From: Rattus norvegicus
Lineage: Eukaryota > Chordata > Mammalia > Rodentia > Muridae
Direction of reading: 5' to 3'
NCBI RefSeq assembly: GCF_036323735.1
Contig: NC_086019.1
Span: forward strand, 242,164,602-242,228,601
Length of the DNA: 64,000 nucleotides
Shown: piece after piece, positions 23,401 to 34,295 of the stretch
How the letters are laid out: each line of letters opens with the position of its first letter
How positions within the stretch are numbered: position 1 is the first letter of the stretch
Notes under the pieces: model-generated
What the model saw: the letters and a program-made list of their open reading frames with translations, nothing else
Told to the model about the DNA's origin: nothing
Databases searched by the model: none
Translations under genes and position numbers: made by a program

Positions 23401-24236
23401 TGGAATCCTGTCTACTACTTGAAAATATTCAAACTTTTGGTAGAAAATTAAAAGTTCGGATTAGTGAAATGAGGCTGGCATTTAAAATATTTAAATAAGC
23501 CATTTATGATGCCTGCAGCCCTGAGATGATATGAGCTTGTTCAGTGTTGTGCTTGGCTGTAGTGTTCACATCACAACCACTGCCAGAGCACATTTCAGTG
23601 TGTGATTCAGAATGCCACACAGCTCTTGTCATGTGCTAAGTGAATATAAATGAGGAAATTTGCCAGCATGGCAGACAGGGACAGACAGAGAAATATTGGC
23701 CACCTTTCTGGGTCGCTTGTGGCACTTCTTGTTGTCGTGGAGACTGGCACTAGCAGATTCTCAGCAAATGACACTGTATTCATTTGCTTTTCATGGTTGC
23801 ATTTTTTCCTTTTAAATCAAGCTTCAGCTGAAAACGTTTCATCACTCATAATTCTGACTGTACAAAATGCTAGCTTTCGTTCACAAGTATTTTTATTTTT
23901 ATTGACATTTTTGCCAATCTTTCCCCAATATAGGCATGTTTTCTTATGTTATTTTTATGTATTCGTATGTATTTATGTATATATATATATGTATTATGTA
24001 TATATATATATCTGAATGTTTTTCCTTTGCATATTAAAAAAAGTTTACCTGGTCTTTCATTTAACTATATATACATATATGTATATACACACATACACAC
24101 ATATATACACATATATGCAAATAAATAAGTGAGAATGCAGCTATTTTAAAGCTGACAGATTGTCTTTTGAATTGGATGGCTCAGTATAATTCTCTTCATC
24201 TTGATTCTGAGTGGCATCAGGGTTCATTTGTGGCAC
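20411..24236. other. Long quiet stretch with microsatellites
   Basis: No gene or clear interspersed repeat was recognised. Short simple repeats are present: a TTTA-rich patch at about 22540-22572, (CA)n at about 22843-22870, and TA- and TATG-rich runs at about 23975-24012 and 24066-24120. Open frames at 21239-21517, 23650-24015 and 23946-24128 have no domain support, and the last two run into the microsatellites. Confidence 0.5.
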
Positions 24237-24276
24237 TGGAGTAGGAATGGAGGCTGGATCACAAAGGGACACACAG
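24237..24276 (+). repeat. 40-bp direct repeat, copy 1
   Basis: This segment begins 'tggagtaggaatggaggctg' and ends 'gggacacacag'. It recurs without a mismatch at 25390-25429 in the same orientation. It does not fall in any repeat family I recognise. Confidence 0.9.
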
Positions 24277-25389
24277 CCCTGGTTTGGTCTTCTTGGATTC
24301 ATTATTCAATGGATGCCTCTTTGGACATAGGCATTCTCAGAAGATAGTTAACTTGGAACCATGGAACATAGTTAAAATTAGCAGATGAAGATTTGTCAAA
24401 GCATGAAATCTTAGCCTTCAGCCGCCTCTCTACAAAATACTGAGTAGTGCAAAGGGAGAAATCAGAACTTTATCAAAGAGGATCCTGACACATAGGGGCT
24501 TCGCTGTGCAACCAAAGTTAATATTGCCAGGAAGGCATCAACACTGTACATCCTGACACATTACTTCTGCAGGATTCTTCCCCTAAAGTGCATGACCTGA
24601 CTAGCTAACTATAGTCAGGATGCAACGGTAAACTACTAAAGCGCACACTTATAACGCTGGGACTGTCACGATTCTAAAAATCCAAACCAAACAAAACCAA
24701 AACCAAAACAACAGAATCAAAGACAGAGCAGGAATTCTTTAGGTTTAAAACAACACTAGCGAATGCTGTAGATTAGATAGAATCTGGTGTATAAATTGGT
24801 CCTTGAGCCTTGGCTTTCTAAGAGAATGCGTTTACCTGTCTGCATCTTGCTCCTAAACACTCAAGAAAGTAATGTGTATAAATAATGTATATAAAGTAGA
24901 AGGGCTTACTGGCTAATAGCCAGGAGGCTTATACAAAATGCATATGGAAGTTCTTTGTTTCATTTGAACCTTCCTTTATAAGTGTGCTTTTTCAGAGTAA
25001 CGAACAAAGCATTAAAAAAAATCGTAAGTAAAGATGCCATTGGAATCTACTTATCGACCTCAATCGGAATTAGTAACAAAAATTAATTTTGATGGGAAAA
25101 CATGGTTAGACTAATGTATTAGACAGTATTGCATGGTTTTATAACAGCAAGGATTTTACATCTATTGATAAATTTATCATAAACTATATATAAGGCAATA
25201 TAATGTAAGAAGTTATTATGAAAGGGTAGAGAAGAGGAAATATAATAATATTATAACCACAAAACGTTAACACAGTGGAAAAGTAGAAAATTTGACAAAT
25301 TGAAACACCAGGCAGACTTACAATACATATGTTCAGAGTAACATAATTAGTATGCATTATTTAATAGCTATAACATAGAGAGTATAACA
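24277..25389. other. Segment between the 40-bp direct repeats
   Basis: These 1113 bp contain no gene or repeat that I recognise. If the 40-bp repeats are duplications made at an insertion, this is what was inserted. No terminal inverted repeat, poly(A) tail or LTR is evident at its ends. Confidence 0.4.
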
Positions 25390-25429
25390 TGGAGTAGGAA
25401 TGGAGGCTGGATCACAAAGGGACACACAG
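25390..25429 (+). repeat. 40-bp direct repeat, copy 2
   Basis: This is identical to 24237-24276. The flanks on both sides differ from those of copy 1, so the match ends sharply. Confidence 0.9.
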
Positions 25430-25466
25430 AAAACTCACATTTCTTTTAGCAATTGTGAACTCATTC

Positions 25467-25573
25467 TTTTTTTTTTTTTTTGGTTCTTTTTTTTTTTTCG
25501 GAGCTGGGGACCGAACCCAGGGCCTTGCGCTTCCTAGGTAAGCGCTCTACCGCTGAGCTAAATCCCCAGCCCC
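25467..25573 (-). mobile_element. ID SINE (BC1-derived), near consensus
   Basis: Read on the minus strand this is the tRNA-Ala/BC1-derived ID core, with 'tagctcagcggtagagcg' as A box, 'ggttcggtccccagctcc' around the B box, and an A-rich tail interrupted by 'gaacc'. It is near consensus, so it is young. ID elements are far more abundant in rat than in mouse, which supports the species call. The short direct repeat 'ctcattc' plus T's flanks it at 25460 and 25574. Confidence 0.95.
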
Positions 25574-25580
25574 CTCATTC

Positions 25581-25769
25581 TTTTTTTTTAAAAAAGATTT
25601 ATTTATTTTATTTATATGAGTACACTGTCGCTGTCTTCAGACACACCAGGAGAGGGCACCAGATCACATTACAGATGGCTGTGAGCCACCATGTGGTTGC
25701 TGGGATTTGAACTCAGGACCTCTGGAAGAGCGATCAGTGCTCTTAACCACTGAGCCACCTCTCCAGCCC
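25581..25769 (-). mobile_element. B2 SINE
   Basis: On the plus strand this reads as antisense B2: 'aaaagatttatttatttta', 'gtacactgtcgctgtcttca', 'ccaccatgtggttgctggga' and 'accactgagccacctctcca'. B2 is a tRNA-derived Pol III SINE mobilised by L1. The right flank 'gtgaagctcattctt' at 25771 and the left 'gtgaactcattctt' at 25456 form its TSD, and the ID element has landed between the left TSD copy and the B2 tail. Confidence 0.93.
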
Positions 25770-25785
25770 TGTGAAGCTCATTCTT

Positions 25786-26418
25786 AAAAATTGACAACAT
25801 TCTAAGCAATATAAAAACTTCAAAAATTCCAAGGAATATTGCAACAATCACATAATAAAATCTACATAGTAAAATCTACTACAGTAAGTCAGAAATACAT
25901 TTTAAAAATAACCTTCTTTTCCTGTACACGAAATTGGAAAAGGAGGGATATAATTCTAAATACTTGATATGTTAAAAAAATGTATGTAATATTTAACATT
26001 GACTTGAAATAAAAACACAGCTCAAATAAAAACACAGCTAAAAGGGTGTTTGGGGGGAATTATAGATTTAAAAACGTATTTTTGGAAACAAGGAATATTG
26101 AAAATTAATGAAATGAACTGCAACCCACAAAGACTGAAAATAACAATACAATACCCTCAGAAAGTAAGACAGAAAAGTGCAAGACAAAACCCAAAAGTCT
26201 TTGGAGGATAGGGTCAACTTCAGTTGTGAAAATGGGACTCAGCCATGTCTAGCCATACTGATGGACGAGAATGAGCATTCCAACAGGCATGGATTCATTT
26301 CAATAATGAATTCTTTACATACTGGATTAGAGACTGGCTTTGTGGCAAGGCTGTTAAAGCTCTCTCCTTAGCAAAACTTTAGATTGGACTTTAGGTGCCA
26401 CATCTATAGCAGAAGCTT
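25786..26418. other. No recognised feature
   Basis: AT-rich DNA with no gene or distinct repeat. The 64-codon open frame at 26177-26371 has no recognised domain. Confidence 0.45.
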
Positions 26419-26432
26419 CTGGAGGCTCACTT
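26419..26432. repeat. Left TSD of L1 copy B
   Basis: 'ctggaggctcactt' directly precedes the poly(T) tract and recurs exactly at 32966-32979. Confidence 0.95.
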
Positions 26433-27162
26433 TTTTTTTTTATTATTATTATTATTAACTTGAGTATTTCTTATATACATTTCAAGTGTTATTCCCTTTC
26501 CCGGTTTCCGGGCAAACATACCCCTCCCCCCTCCCCTTCCTTATGGGTGTTCCCCTCCCAACCCTCCCCCCATTGCCGCCCTCCCCCCATAGTCTAGTTC
26601 ACTGGGGGTTCAGTCTTAGCAGGACCCAGGGCTTCCCCTTCCACTGGTGCTCTTACTAGGATATTTATTGCTACCTATGGGGTCAGAGTCCAGGGTCAGT
26701 CCATGTATAGTATTTAGGTAGTGGCTTAGTCCCTGGAAGCTCTGGTTGCTTGACATTGTTGTACTTTTGGGGTCTCGAGCCCCTTCAAGCTCTTCCAGTT
26801 CTTTCTCTGATTCCTTCAACGGGGGACCTATTCTCAGTTCAGTGGTTTGCTGCTGGCATTCGCCTCTGTATTTGCTGTATTCTGGCTGTGTCTCTCAAGA
26901 GCGATCTACATCCGGCTCCTGTCGGTCTGCACTTCTTTGCTTCATCCATCTTGTCTAATTGGGTGGCTGTATATGTATGGGCCACATGTGGGGCAGGCTC
27001 TGAATGGGTGTTCCTTCAGTCTCTGTTTTAATCTTTGCCTCTCCCTTCCCTGCCAAGGGTATTCTTTTTCCTCATTTAAAGAAGGAGTGAAGCATTCACA
27101 TTTTGATCATCCGTCTTGAGTTTCGTTTGTTCTAGGGATCTAGGGTAATTCAAGCATTTGGG

Positions 27163-30100
27163 CTAATAGCCACTTATCAATGAGTGCATACCATGTATGT
27201 CTTTCTGTGATTGGGTTAGCTCACTCAGGATGATATTTTCCAGTTCCAACCATTTGCCTACGAAATTCATAAACTCGTTGTTTTTGATAGCTGAGTAATA
27301 TTCCATTGTGTAGATGTACCACATTTTCTGTATCCATTCCTCTGTTGAAGGGCATCTGGGTTCTTTCCATTTTCTGGCTATTATAAATAAGGCTGCGATG
27401 AACATAGTGGAGCGCATGTCTCTTTTATATGTTGAAGCATCTTTTGGGTATATGCCCAAGAGAGGTATAGCTGGATCCTCAGGCAGTTCAATGTCCAATT
27501 TTCTGAGGAACCTCCAGACTGATTTCCAGAATGGTTTTACCAGTCTGCAATCCCACCAACAATGGAGGAGTGTTCCTCTTTCTCCACATCCTCACCAGCA
27601 TCTGCTGTCACCTGAGTTTTTGATCTTAGCCATTCTCACTGGTGTGAGGTGAAATCTCAGGGTTGTTTTGATTTGCATTTCCCTTATGACTAAAGATGTT
27701 GAACATTTCTTTAGGTGTTTCTCAGCCATTCGGCATTCCTCAGCTGTGAATTCTTTGTTTAGCTCTGAACCCCATTTTTTAATAGGGTTATTTGTTTCCC
27801 TGCGGTCTAACTTCTTGAGTTCTTTGTATATTTTGGATATAAGGCCTCTATCTGTTGTAGGATTGGTAAAGATCTTTTCCCAATCTCTTGGTTGCCGTTT
27901 TGTCCTAACCACCGTGTCCTTTGCCTTACAGAAGCTTTGCAGTTTTATGAGATCCCATTTGTCGATTCTTGATCTTAGAGCATAAGCCATTGGTGTTTTG
28001 TTCAGGAAATTTTTTCCAGTGCCCATGTGTTCCAGATGCTTCCCTAGTTTTTCTTCTATTAGTTTGAGTGTGTCTGGTTTGATGTGGAGGTCCTTGATCC
28101 ACTTGGACTTAAGCTTTGTACAGGGTGATAAGCATGGATCGATCTGCATTCTTCTACATGTTGCCCTCCAGTTGAACCAGCACCATTTGCTGAAAATGCT
28201 ATCTTTTTTCCATTGGATGGTTTTGGCTCCTTTGTCAAAAATCAAGTGACCATAGGTGTGTGGGTTCATTTCTGGGTCTTCAATTCTATTCCATTGGTCT
28301 ATCTGTCTGTCTCTGTACCAATACCATGCAGTTTTTATCACTATTGCTCTGTAATACTGCTTGAGTTCAGGGATAGTGATTCCCCCTGAAGTCCTTTTAT
28401 TGTTGAGGATAGCTTTAGCTATCCTGGGTTTTTTGTTATTCCAGATGAATTTCAAATTGTTCTGTCTAACTCTTTGAAGAATTGGATTGGTATTTTGATG
28501 GGGATTGCATTGAATCTGTAGATTGCTTTTGGTAAAATGGCCATTTTTACTATATTAATCCTGCCAATCCATGAGCATGGGAGATCTTTCCATCTTCTGA
28601 GGTCTTCTTCAATTTCCTTCTTCAGTGTCTTGAAGTTCTTATTGTACAGATCTTTTACTTGCTTGGTTAAAGTCACACCGAGGTACTTTATATTATTTGG
28701 GTCTATTATGAAGGGTGTCGTTTCTCTAATTTCTTTCTCGGCTTGTTTCTCTTTTGTATAGAGGAAGGCAACTGATTTATTTGAGTTAATTTTATACCCA
28801 GCCACTTTGCTGAAGTTGTTTATCAGCTTTAGTAGTTCTCTGGTGGAACTTTTGGGATCACTTAAATATACTATCATGTCATCTGCAAATAGTGATATTT
28901 TGACCTCTTCTTTTCCGATCTGTATCCCCTTGATCTCCTTTTGTTGTCTGATTGCTCTGGCTAGAACTTCAAGAACTATATTGAATAAGTAGGGAGAGAG
29001 TGGGCAGCCTTGTCTAGTCCCTGATTTTAGTGGGATTGCTTCAAGTTTCTCTCCATTTAGTTTAATGTTAGCAACTGGTTTGCTGTATATGGCTTTTACT
29101 ATGTTTAGGTATGGGCCTTGAATTCCTATTCTTTCCAGGACTTTTATCATGAAGGGGTGTTGAATTTTGTCAAATGCTTTCTCAGCATCTAATGAAATGA
29201 TCATGTGGTTCTGTTCTTTCAGTTTGTTTATATAATGGATTACGTTGATGGTTTTCCGTATATTAAACCATCCCTGCATCCCTGGGATGAAGCCTCCTTG
29301 ATCATGGTGGATGATTGTTTTGATGTGCTCTTGAATTCAGTTTGCCGGAATTTTATTGAGTATTTTTGCGTCGATATTCATAAGGGAAATTGGTCTGAAG
29401 TTCTCTTTCTTTGTTGTGTCTTTGTGTGGTTTAGGTATAAGAGTAATTGTGGCTTCGTAGAAGGAATTCGGTAGTGCTCCATCTGTTTCAATTTTGTGGA
29501 ATAGTTTGGATAATATTGGTATGAGGTCTTCTATGAAGGTTTGATAGAATTGTGCACTAAACCCGTCTGGACCTGGGCTCTTTTTGGTTGGGAGACCTTT
29601 AATGACTGCTTCTATTTCCTTAGGAGTTATGGGGTTGTTTAACTGGTTTATCTGTTCCTGATTTAACTTCGATATCTGGTATCTGTCTAGGAAATTGTCC
29701 ATTTCCTGCAGATTTTCAAGTTTTGTTGAATATAGGTTTTTATAGTAAGATCTGATGATTTTTTGAATTTCCTCTGAATCTGTTGTTATGTCTCCCTTTT
29801 CATTTCTGATTTTGTTAATTTGGACGCACTCTCTGTGTCCTCTCGTTAGTCTGGCTAAGGGTTTATCTATCTTGTTGATTTTCTCAAAGAACCAACTTTT
29901 GGTTCTGTTGATTCTTTCTATGGTCCTTTTTGTTTCTACTTGGTTGATTTCAGCTCTGAGTTTGATTATTTCCTGCCTTCTACTCCTCCTGTGTGTATTT
30001 GCTTCTTTTTGTTCTAGAGCTTTTAGGTGTGCTGTCAAGCTGCTGACATATGCTCTTTCCTGTTTCTTTCTGCAGGCACTCAGCGCTATGAGTTTTCCTC

Positions 30101-30988
30101 TTAGCACAGCTTTCATTGTGTCCCATAAGTTTGGGTATGTTGTATCTTCATTTTCATTAAATTCTAAAAAGTTTTTAATTTATTTCTTTATTTCTTCCTT
30201 GACCAGGTTATCATTGAGTAGAGCATTGTTCAATTTCCACGTATATGTGGGCATTCTTCCCTTATTGTTATTGAAGACCAGTTTTAGGCCGTGGTGGTCT
30301 GATAGCACGCATGGGATTATGTCTATCTTTCTGTACCTGTTGAGGCCCGTTTTTTGACCAATTATATGGTCAATTTTGGAGAAAGTACCATGAGGTGCTG
30401 AGAAGAAGGTATATCCTTTTGCTTTAGGATAGAATGTTCTATAAATATCCGTTAAGTCCATTTGGCTTATGACTTCGCTTAGTCTGTCAACATCACTGTT
30501 TAATTTCTGTTTCCATGATCTGTCCATTGATGAGAGTGGGGTGTTGAAATCTCCCACTATTATTGTGTGAGGTGCAATGTGTGTTTTGAGCTTTAGTAAG
30601 GTTTCTTTTACGTATGTAGGTGCCCTTGTATTTGGGGCATAGATATTTAGGATTGAGAGTTCATCTTGGTGGATTTTTCCTTTGATGAATATGAAGTGTC
30701 CTTCCTTATCTTTTTTGTGACTTTTAGTTGGAAATTGATTTTATTTGATATTAGAATGGCTTCTCCAGCTTGCTTCTTCTAACCATTTGCTTGGAAAGTT
30801 GTTTTCCAGCCTTTCACTCTGAGGTAGTGTCTGTCTTTGTCTCTGAGGTGTGTTTCCTGTAGGCAGCAGAATGCAGGGTCCTCGTTGCGTATCCAGTTTG
30901 TTAATCTATGTCTTTTTATTGGGGAGTTAAGGCCATTGATATTGAGAGATATTAAGGAATAGTGGTTATTGCTTCCCGTTATATTCAT
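27163..30988 (-). pseudogene. L1 copy B ORF2, multiply broken
   Basis: This is full-length ORF2 by position, with recognisable endonuclease, reverse transcriptase (FADD box at 28889-28878) and C-terminal Cys-rich parts. At least six lesions are visible against copies A and E. These are CAG to TAG at 30781-30779, a 1-nt deletion near 30717, GAA to TAA at 30182-30180, CGA to TGA at 29339-29337, a 1-nt deletion near 28451 and CGA to TGA at 27594-27592. Two of the stops are CpG transitions, the change expected at methylated L1 copies. The pieces remain open between lesions for 259, 275 and 287 codons. It cannot make active ORF2p. Confidence 0.95.
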
Positions 30989-31047
30989 ATTTGGATGTGA
31001 GGTTATGTTTGTGTGCTTTCATTCTCTTTGTTTTGTTGCCAAGACGA

Positions 31048-32256
31048 TTAGTTTCTTGCTTCTTCTAGGGTATAGCTTGCCTCCTTATGTTGGGCTTTAC
31101 CACTTATTATCGTTTGTAGGGCTGGATTTGTAGAAAGATATTGTGTAAATTTGGTTTTGTCATGGAATATCTTGGTTTCTCCATCAATGTTAATTGAGAG
31201 TTTTGCTGGATACAGTAACCTGGGCTGGCATTTGTGTTCTCTTAGGGTCTGTATGACATCAGTCCAGGATCTTCTGGCCTTCATAGTTTCTGGCGAGAAG
31301 TCTGGTGTGATTCTGATAGGTCTCCCTTTATATGTTACTTGACCTTTTTCCCTTACTGCTTTTAATATTCTTTCTTTATTTTGTGCATTTGGTGTTTTGA
31401 CAATTATGTGACGGGAGGTGTTTCTTTTCTGGTCCAATCTATTTGGAGTTCTGTAGGCTTCTTGTATGTCTATGGGTATCTCTTTTTTTAGGTTAGGGAA
31501 GTTTTCTTCTATGATTTTGTTGAAGATATTTACTGGTCCTTTGAGCTGGGAGTCTTCACTCTCTTCTATACCTATTATCCTTAGGTTTGATCTTCTCATT
31601 GAGTCCTGGATTTCCTGTATGTTTTGGACCAGTAGCTTTTTCCACTTTACATTATCTTTGACAGTTGAGTCAATGATTTCTATGGAATCTTCTGCTCCTG
31701 AGATTCTCTCTTCCATCTCTTGTATTCTGTTGGTGAAGCTTGTATCCACAGCTCCTTGTCTCTTCTTTTGGTTTTCTATATCCAGGGTTGTTTCCATGTG
31801 TTCTTTCTTGATTGCTTCTATTTCCATTTTTAATTCCTTCAACTGTTTGTTTGTGTTTTCCTGGAATTCTTTCAGGGATTTTTTTGTCTCCTCTCTATGT
31901 GCTTCTACTTGTTTATTTATGTTTTCCTGGAATTCTTTCAGGGATTTTTGTGTCTCCTCTCTATGGGCTTCTATTTGCTTATTTATGTTTTCCTGGAATT
32001 CTTTCAGGGATTTTTGCGATTCTTTCAGGCATTTTTGCGATTCCTCTCTGTAGGCTTCTACTTGTTCTCTAAGGGAGTTCTTCACGTCTTTCTTGAAGTC
32101 CTCCAGCATCATGATCAAAAATGATTTTGAAACTAGATCTTGCTTTTCTGGTGTGTTTGGATATTCCATGTTTGTTTTGATGGGAGAATTGGGCTCCGAT
32201 GGTGCCATGTAGTCTTGGTTTCTGTTGCTTGGGTTCCTGCGCTTGCCTCTCGCCAT
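31048..32256 (-). CDS. L1 copy B ORF1p, open reading frame intact (402 aa)
   Basis: This encodes the L1 RNA-binding chaperone, which trimerises through its N-terminal coiled coil and coats L1 RNA in cytoplasmic particles. The start is the family MARGKRRNPS. Residues 1-50 are basic and Ser/Pro-rich. Residues 50-210 form a long coiled coil containing 22-residue units at 63-84, 85-106 and 107-128. The RRM starts near NLRIIGI (224-230), and the C-terminal domain has PDFSPETMKARRSW (318-331). The frame ends EEARN-stop and is uninterrupted. It is the only unbroken ORF1 in the window and has more coiled-coil units than copies A and E. The companion ORF2, 59 nt downstream, is dead and the 5' UTR is somewhat shortened, so expression is uncertain. 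Confidence 0.9.
   Translation of the reverse strand: MARGKRRNPSNRNQDYMAPSEPNSPIKTNMEYPNTPEKQDLVSKSFLIMMLEDFKKDVKNSLREQVEAYREESQKCLKESQKSLKEFQENINKQIEAHREETQKSLKEFQENINKQVEAHREETKKSLKEFQENTNKQLKELKMEIEAIKKEHMETTLDIENQKKRQGAVDTSFTNRIQEMEERISGAEDSIEIIDSTVKDNVKWKKLLVQNIQEIQDSMRRSNLRIIGIEESEDSQLKGPVNIFNKIIEENFPNLKKEIPIDIQEAYRTPNRLDQKRNTSRHIIVKTPNAQNKERILKAVREKGQVTYKGRPIRITPDFSPETMKARRSWTDVIQTLREHKCQPRLLYPAKLSINIDGETKIFHDKTKFTQYLSTNPALQTIISGKAQHKEASYTLEEARN
31873..32004 (-). repeat. Two 66-bp coiled-coil units inside ORF1 of copy B
   Basis: Units at 32004-31939 and 31938-31873 encode KEFQENINKQIEAHREETQK-SL and KEFQENINKQVEAHREETKK-SL. Copy A has one equivalent unit (16096-16031). This corresponds to the length-polymorphic region known in rodent L1 ORF1. 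Confidence 0.9.
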
Positions 32257-32965
32257 CAGATTATCTCTAGTGTTACTTTGTTCTGCTATTTCTGACAGTG
32301 GCTAGACTGTCCTATAAGCCTGTGTGTCAGGAGTGCTGTAGACCTGTTTTCCTTTCTTTCAGTCAGTTATGGGGACAGAGTGTTCTGCTTTCCGGCGTGT
32401 GGTTTTTCCTCTCTACAGGTCTTCAGCTGTTCCTGTGGGCCTGTGTCTTGAGTTCACCAGGCAGCTTTCTTGCAGCAGAAAAGTTGGTCTTACCTGTCGT
32501 CCCGAGGCTCAAGTTCACTCGTGGGGTGCTGCTCATGGGCTCTCTGCAGCGGCAGCAACCAGGAAGACTTGTGCCGCCGTTTCCGGGAGCTTCAGTGCAC
32601 CAGGGTTCCAGATGGTCTTTGGCTTTTTCCTCTGGCGTCCGAGATGTGTGTGCAGAGAGCAGTCTCTTCTGGTTTCCCAGGCTTGTCTGCCTCTCTGAAG
32701 GTTCAGCTCTCCCTCCCCCGCGATTTGGGTGCAGAGAACTGTTTATCCGGTCTGTTTCCTTCAGGTTCCAGCGGTGTCTCAGGCAGGGGTCCTGCCGCTC
32801 CTGAGCCCTCCCCCACGGGAGCCCAGAGGCCTTATACAGTTTCCTCTTGGGCCAGGGATGTGGGCAGGGGTGAGCAGTGTTGGTGGTCTCTTCCGCTCTG
32901 CAGCCTCAGGAGTGCCCACCTGACCAGGCGGTTGGGTCTCTCTCTCACAGGGTCTGGGGGCAGAG
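32257..32965 (-). promoter_or_regulatory. L1 copy B 5' UTR, shortened
   Basis: About 709 nt of GC-rich 5' UTR aligns with copy A up to 17055, where copy B ends at its TSD. Most of the internal promoter region may remain. Confidence 0.7.
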
Positions 32966-32979
32966 CTGGAGGCTCACTT
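32966..32979. repeat. Right TSD of L1 copy B
   Basis: Exact copy of the 14-mer at 26419-26432. Confidence 0.95.
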
Positions 32980-34164
32980 CTTACCCGCTGCTTCCACACT
33001 TTTGCTAGAATAATTCTATTTATCATTGGCAAATATTTCCTGTGTGTGTCTCGATTCTGGAGTATAGTGCAATGACAATTCCTTATCGTTTTTCTCACTT
33101 TTCAGATAATTTAATAATAATTAAACATTAAAGATTAATAATTTAATATTCTTTCCCCCCTGAATTGCTAACCATACTTCCTTGAGCAACTCTCACTTGA
33201 ACCGTGTGGTTGAGTCGTTGCCTCTGTGCTTTTTATTATGTGTGTCTGAGTCTTGGCATTTTGAATCCCAATACTTTTTATATAGTAAATATTTGGAATT
33301 ATAATTCACTTTAAGTAGCTCGCTTTTTTTTTAAAGCTGAGAGCATGACTTAATAAAAGGCATTTGGTTTCCAAAAGCAAAGCTTTGCTTCAGGATTGGA
33401 GTTCACTCTAGTTTCAGTGACTGAGGGAATACACCAAACCAAATATGTTCAATTCAGCTCTAACATCACGTAGACAACTGCTCTAGTACATGAGGAATGA
33501 GTAAATCCACAAATTCTCTCTATACTTATTTCCCACGGTTATGTTTTCATCACTGTTCACACATACATTATCTCGCACCACGGCCTAACATACTCCAGTG
33601 TTTTCTGATACCGTTTAATAAAAACCAGAAGCAAGCATAATTCTGTCGCTCTGGTTTTTATTAGGAACAAGGCAGTCATTATTTGACTTGGGAAAAATAG
33701 AGGCAGCATTTCAAGTTTGGAAAAGTCCCAAACTAAAAGTATAATATTTTACAGTGTGGGAGCAGGGACACACTGCAGCTTGTTTGTACAGAAGAAGAAA
33801 CGAGTTTGTCTGCAGTTAGACTTTTCTTTTTTATGTAGTCGAGTAAATGTCAGTCATGTGTCGAGGTAAAGGTAGGGACACTGAACCAATAGCAAAGTGC
33901 TATCCTTTGAAGGATCAAGGGATGAACTCGTCAAGGTCTCAGCACGGATTCACAGCTAAAGCTCTGACTTTGGACTTAGACACACCTAGATCTAAACGCA
34001 TCGCTGATCTATAAAGGTATGGCTTTGCCTTTCAAGTCTCTAAAATGGGAGCGATCATTGTGTTTGTGTGATGAGTTGCTTCCCAAGAGAGACAAATGTA
34101 GCTATGTCCAAAGCGGAACTGTCCTTATTTTCAAAGATACAACTGGCGTTGAAAAATAAAAATG
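32980..34164. other. No gene; one small perfect hairpin
   Basis: No gene or dispersed repeat was recognised. A perfect 14-bp inverted repeat ('taataaaaaccaga' at 33616-33629 and its complement at 33650-33663) with a 20-nt loop is the only distinct structure. Confidence 0.5.
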
Positions 34165-34295
34165 ACTCAATCCAGGCATGGCATGACATATATGTAAAAT
34201 TAGCCTTCAACAGGCAGGAGGCTGGCACAAGGTGGAGGGCATCCTGGGCCATGCAATTAGATCAGGTCTCAAGTAATATACAATGAAATAAAAGT
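34165..34295 (+). repeat. Degenerate B1-like SINE
   Basis: 'aggcatggcatgaca', 'ggcaggaggctggcacaag', 'gcatcctgggcca' and 'gatcaggtctcaag' follow the order of a B1 element on the plus strand. It is highly diverged. The overlapping 72-codon frame at 34068-34286 is not a gene. Confidence 0.5.

Larger units (their letters stand above)
26433..32965 (-). mobile_element. L1 copy B, nearly full length, bounded by a 14-bp TSD
   Basis: This is a young LINE-1 in the same orientation as copy A and almost identical to it by eye. Minus-strand order is a truncated 5' UTR (32965-32257), an intact ORF1 (32256-31048), a 59-nt spacer, a broken ORF2 (30988-27163), a 3' UTR (27162-26456) and a poly(A) tail that includes (AAT)n. 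The exact 14-bp TSD proves a separate insertion and not a segmental duplication of copy A. Its 5' end lacks the last 37 nt present in copy A. Confidence 0.97.

Noticed and set aside
26433..32965. Copy B as a segmental duplication of copy A
   Set aside because: Copy B has its own exact 14-bp TSD, different flanks and a different 5' truncation point, so it is an independent insertion.
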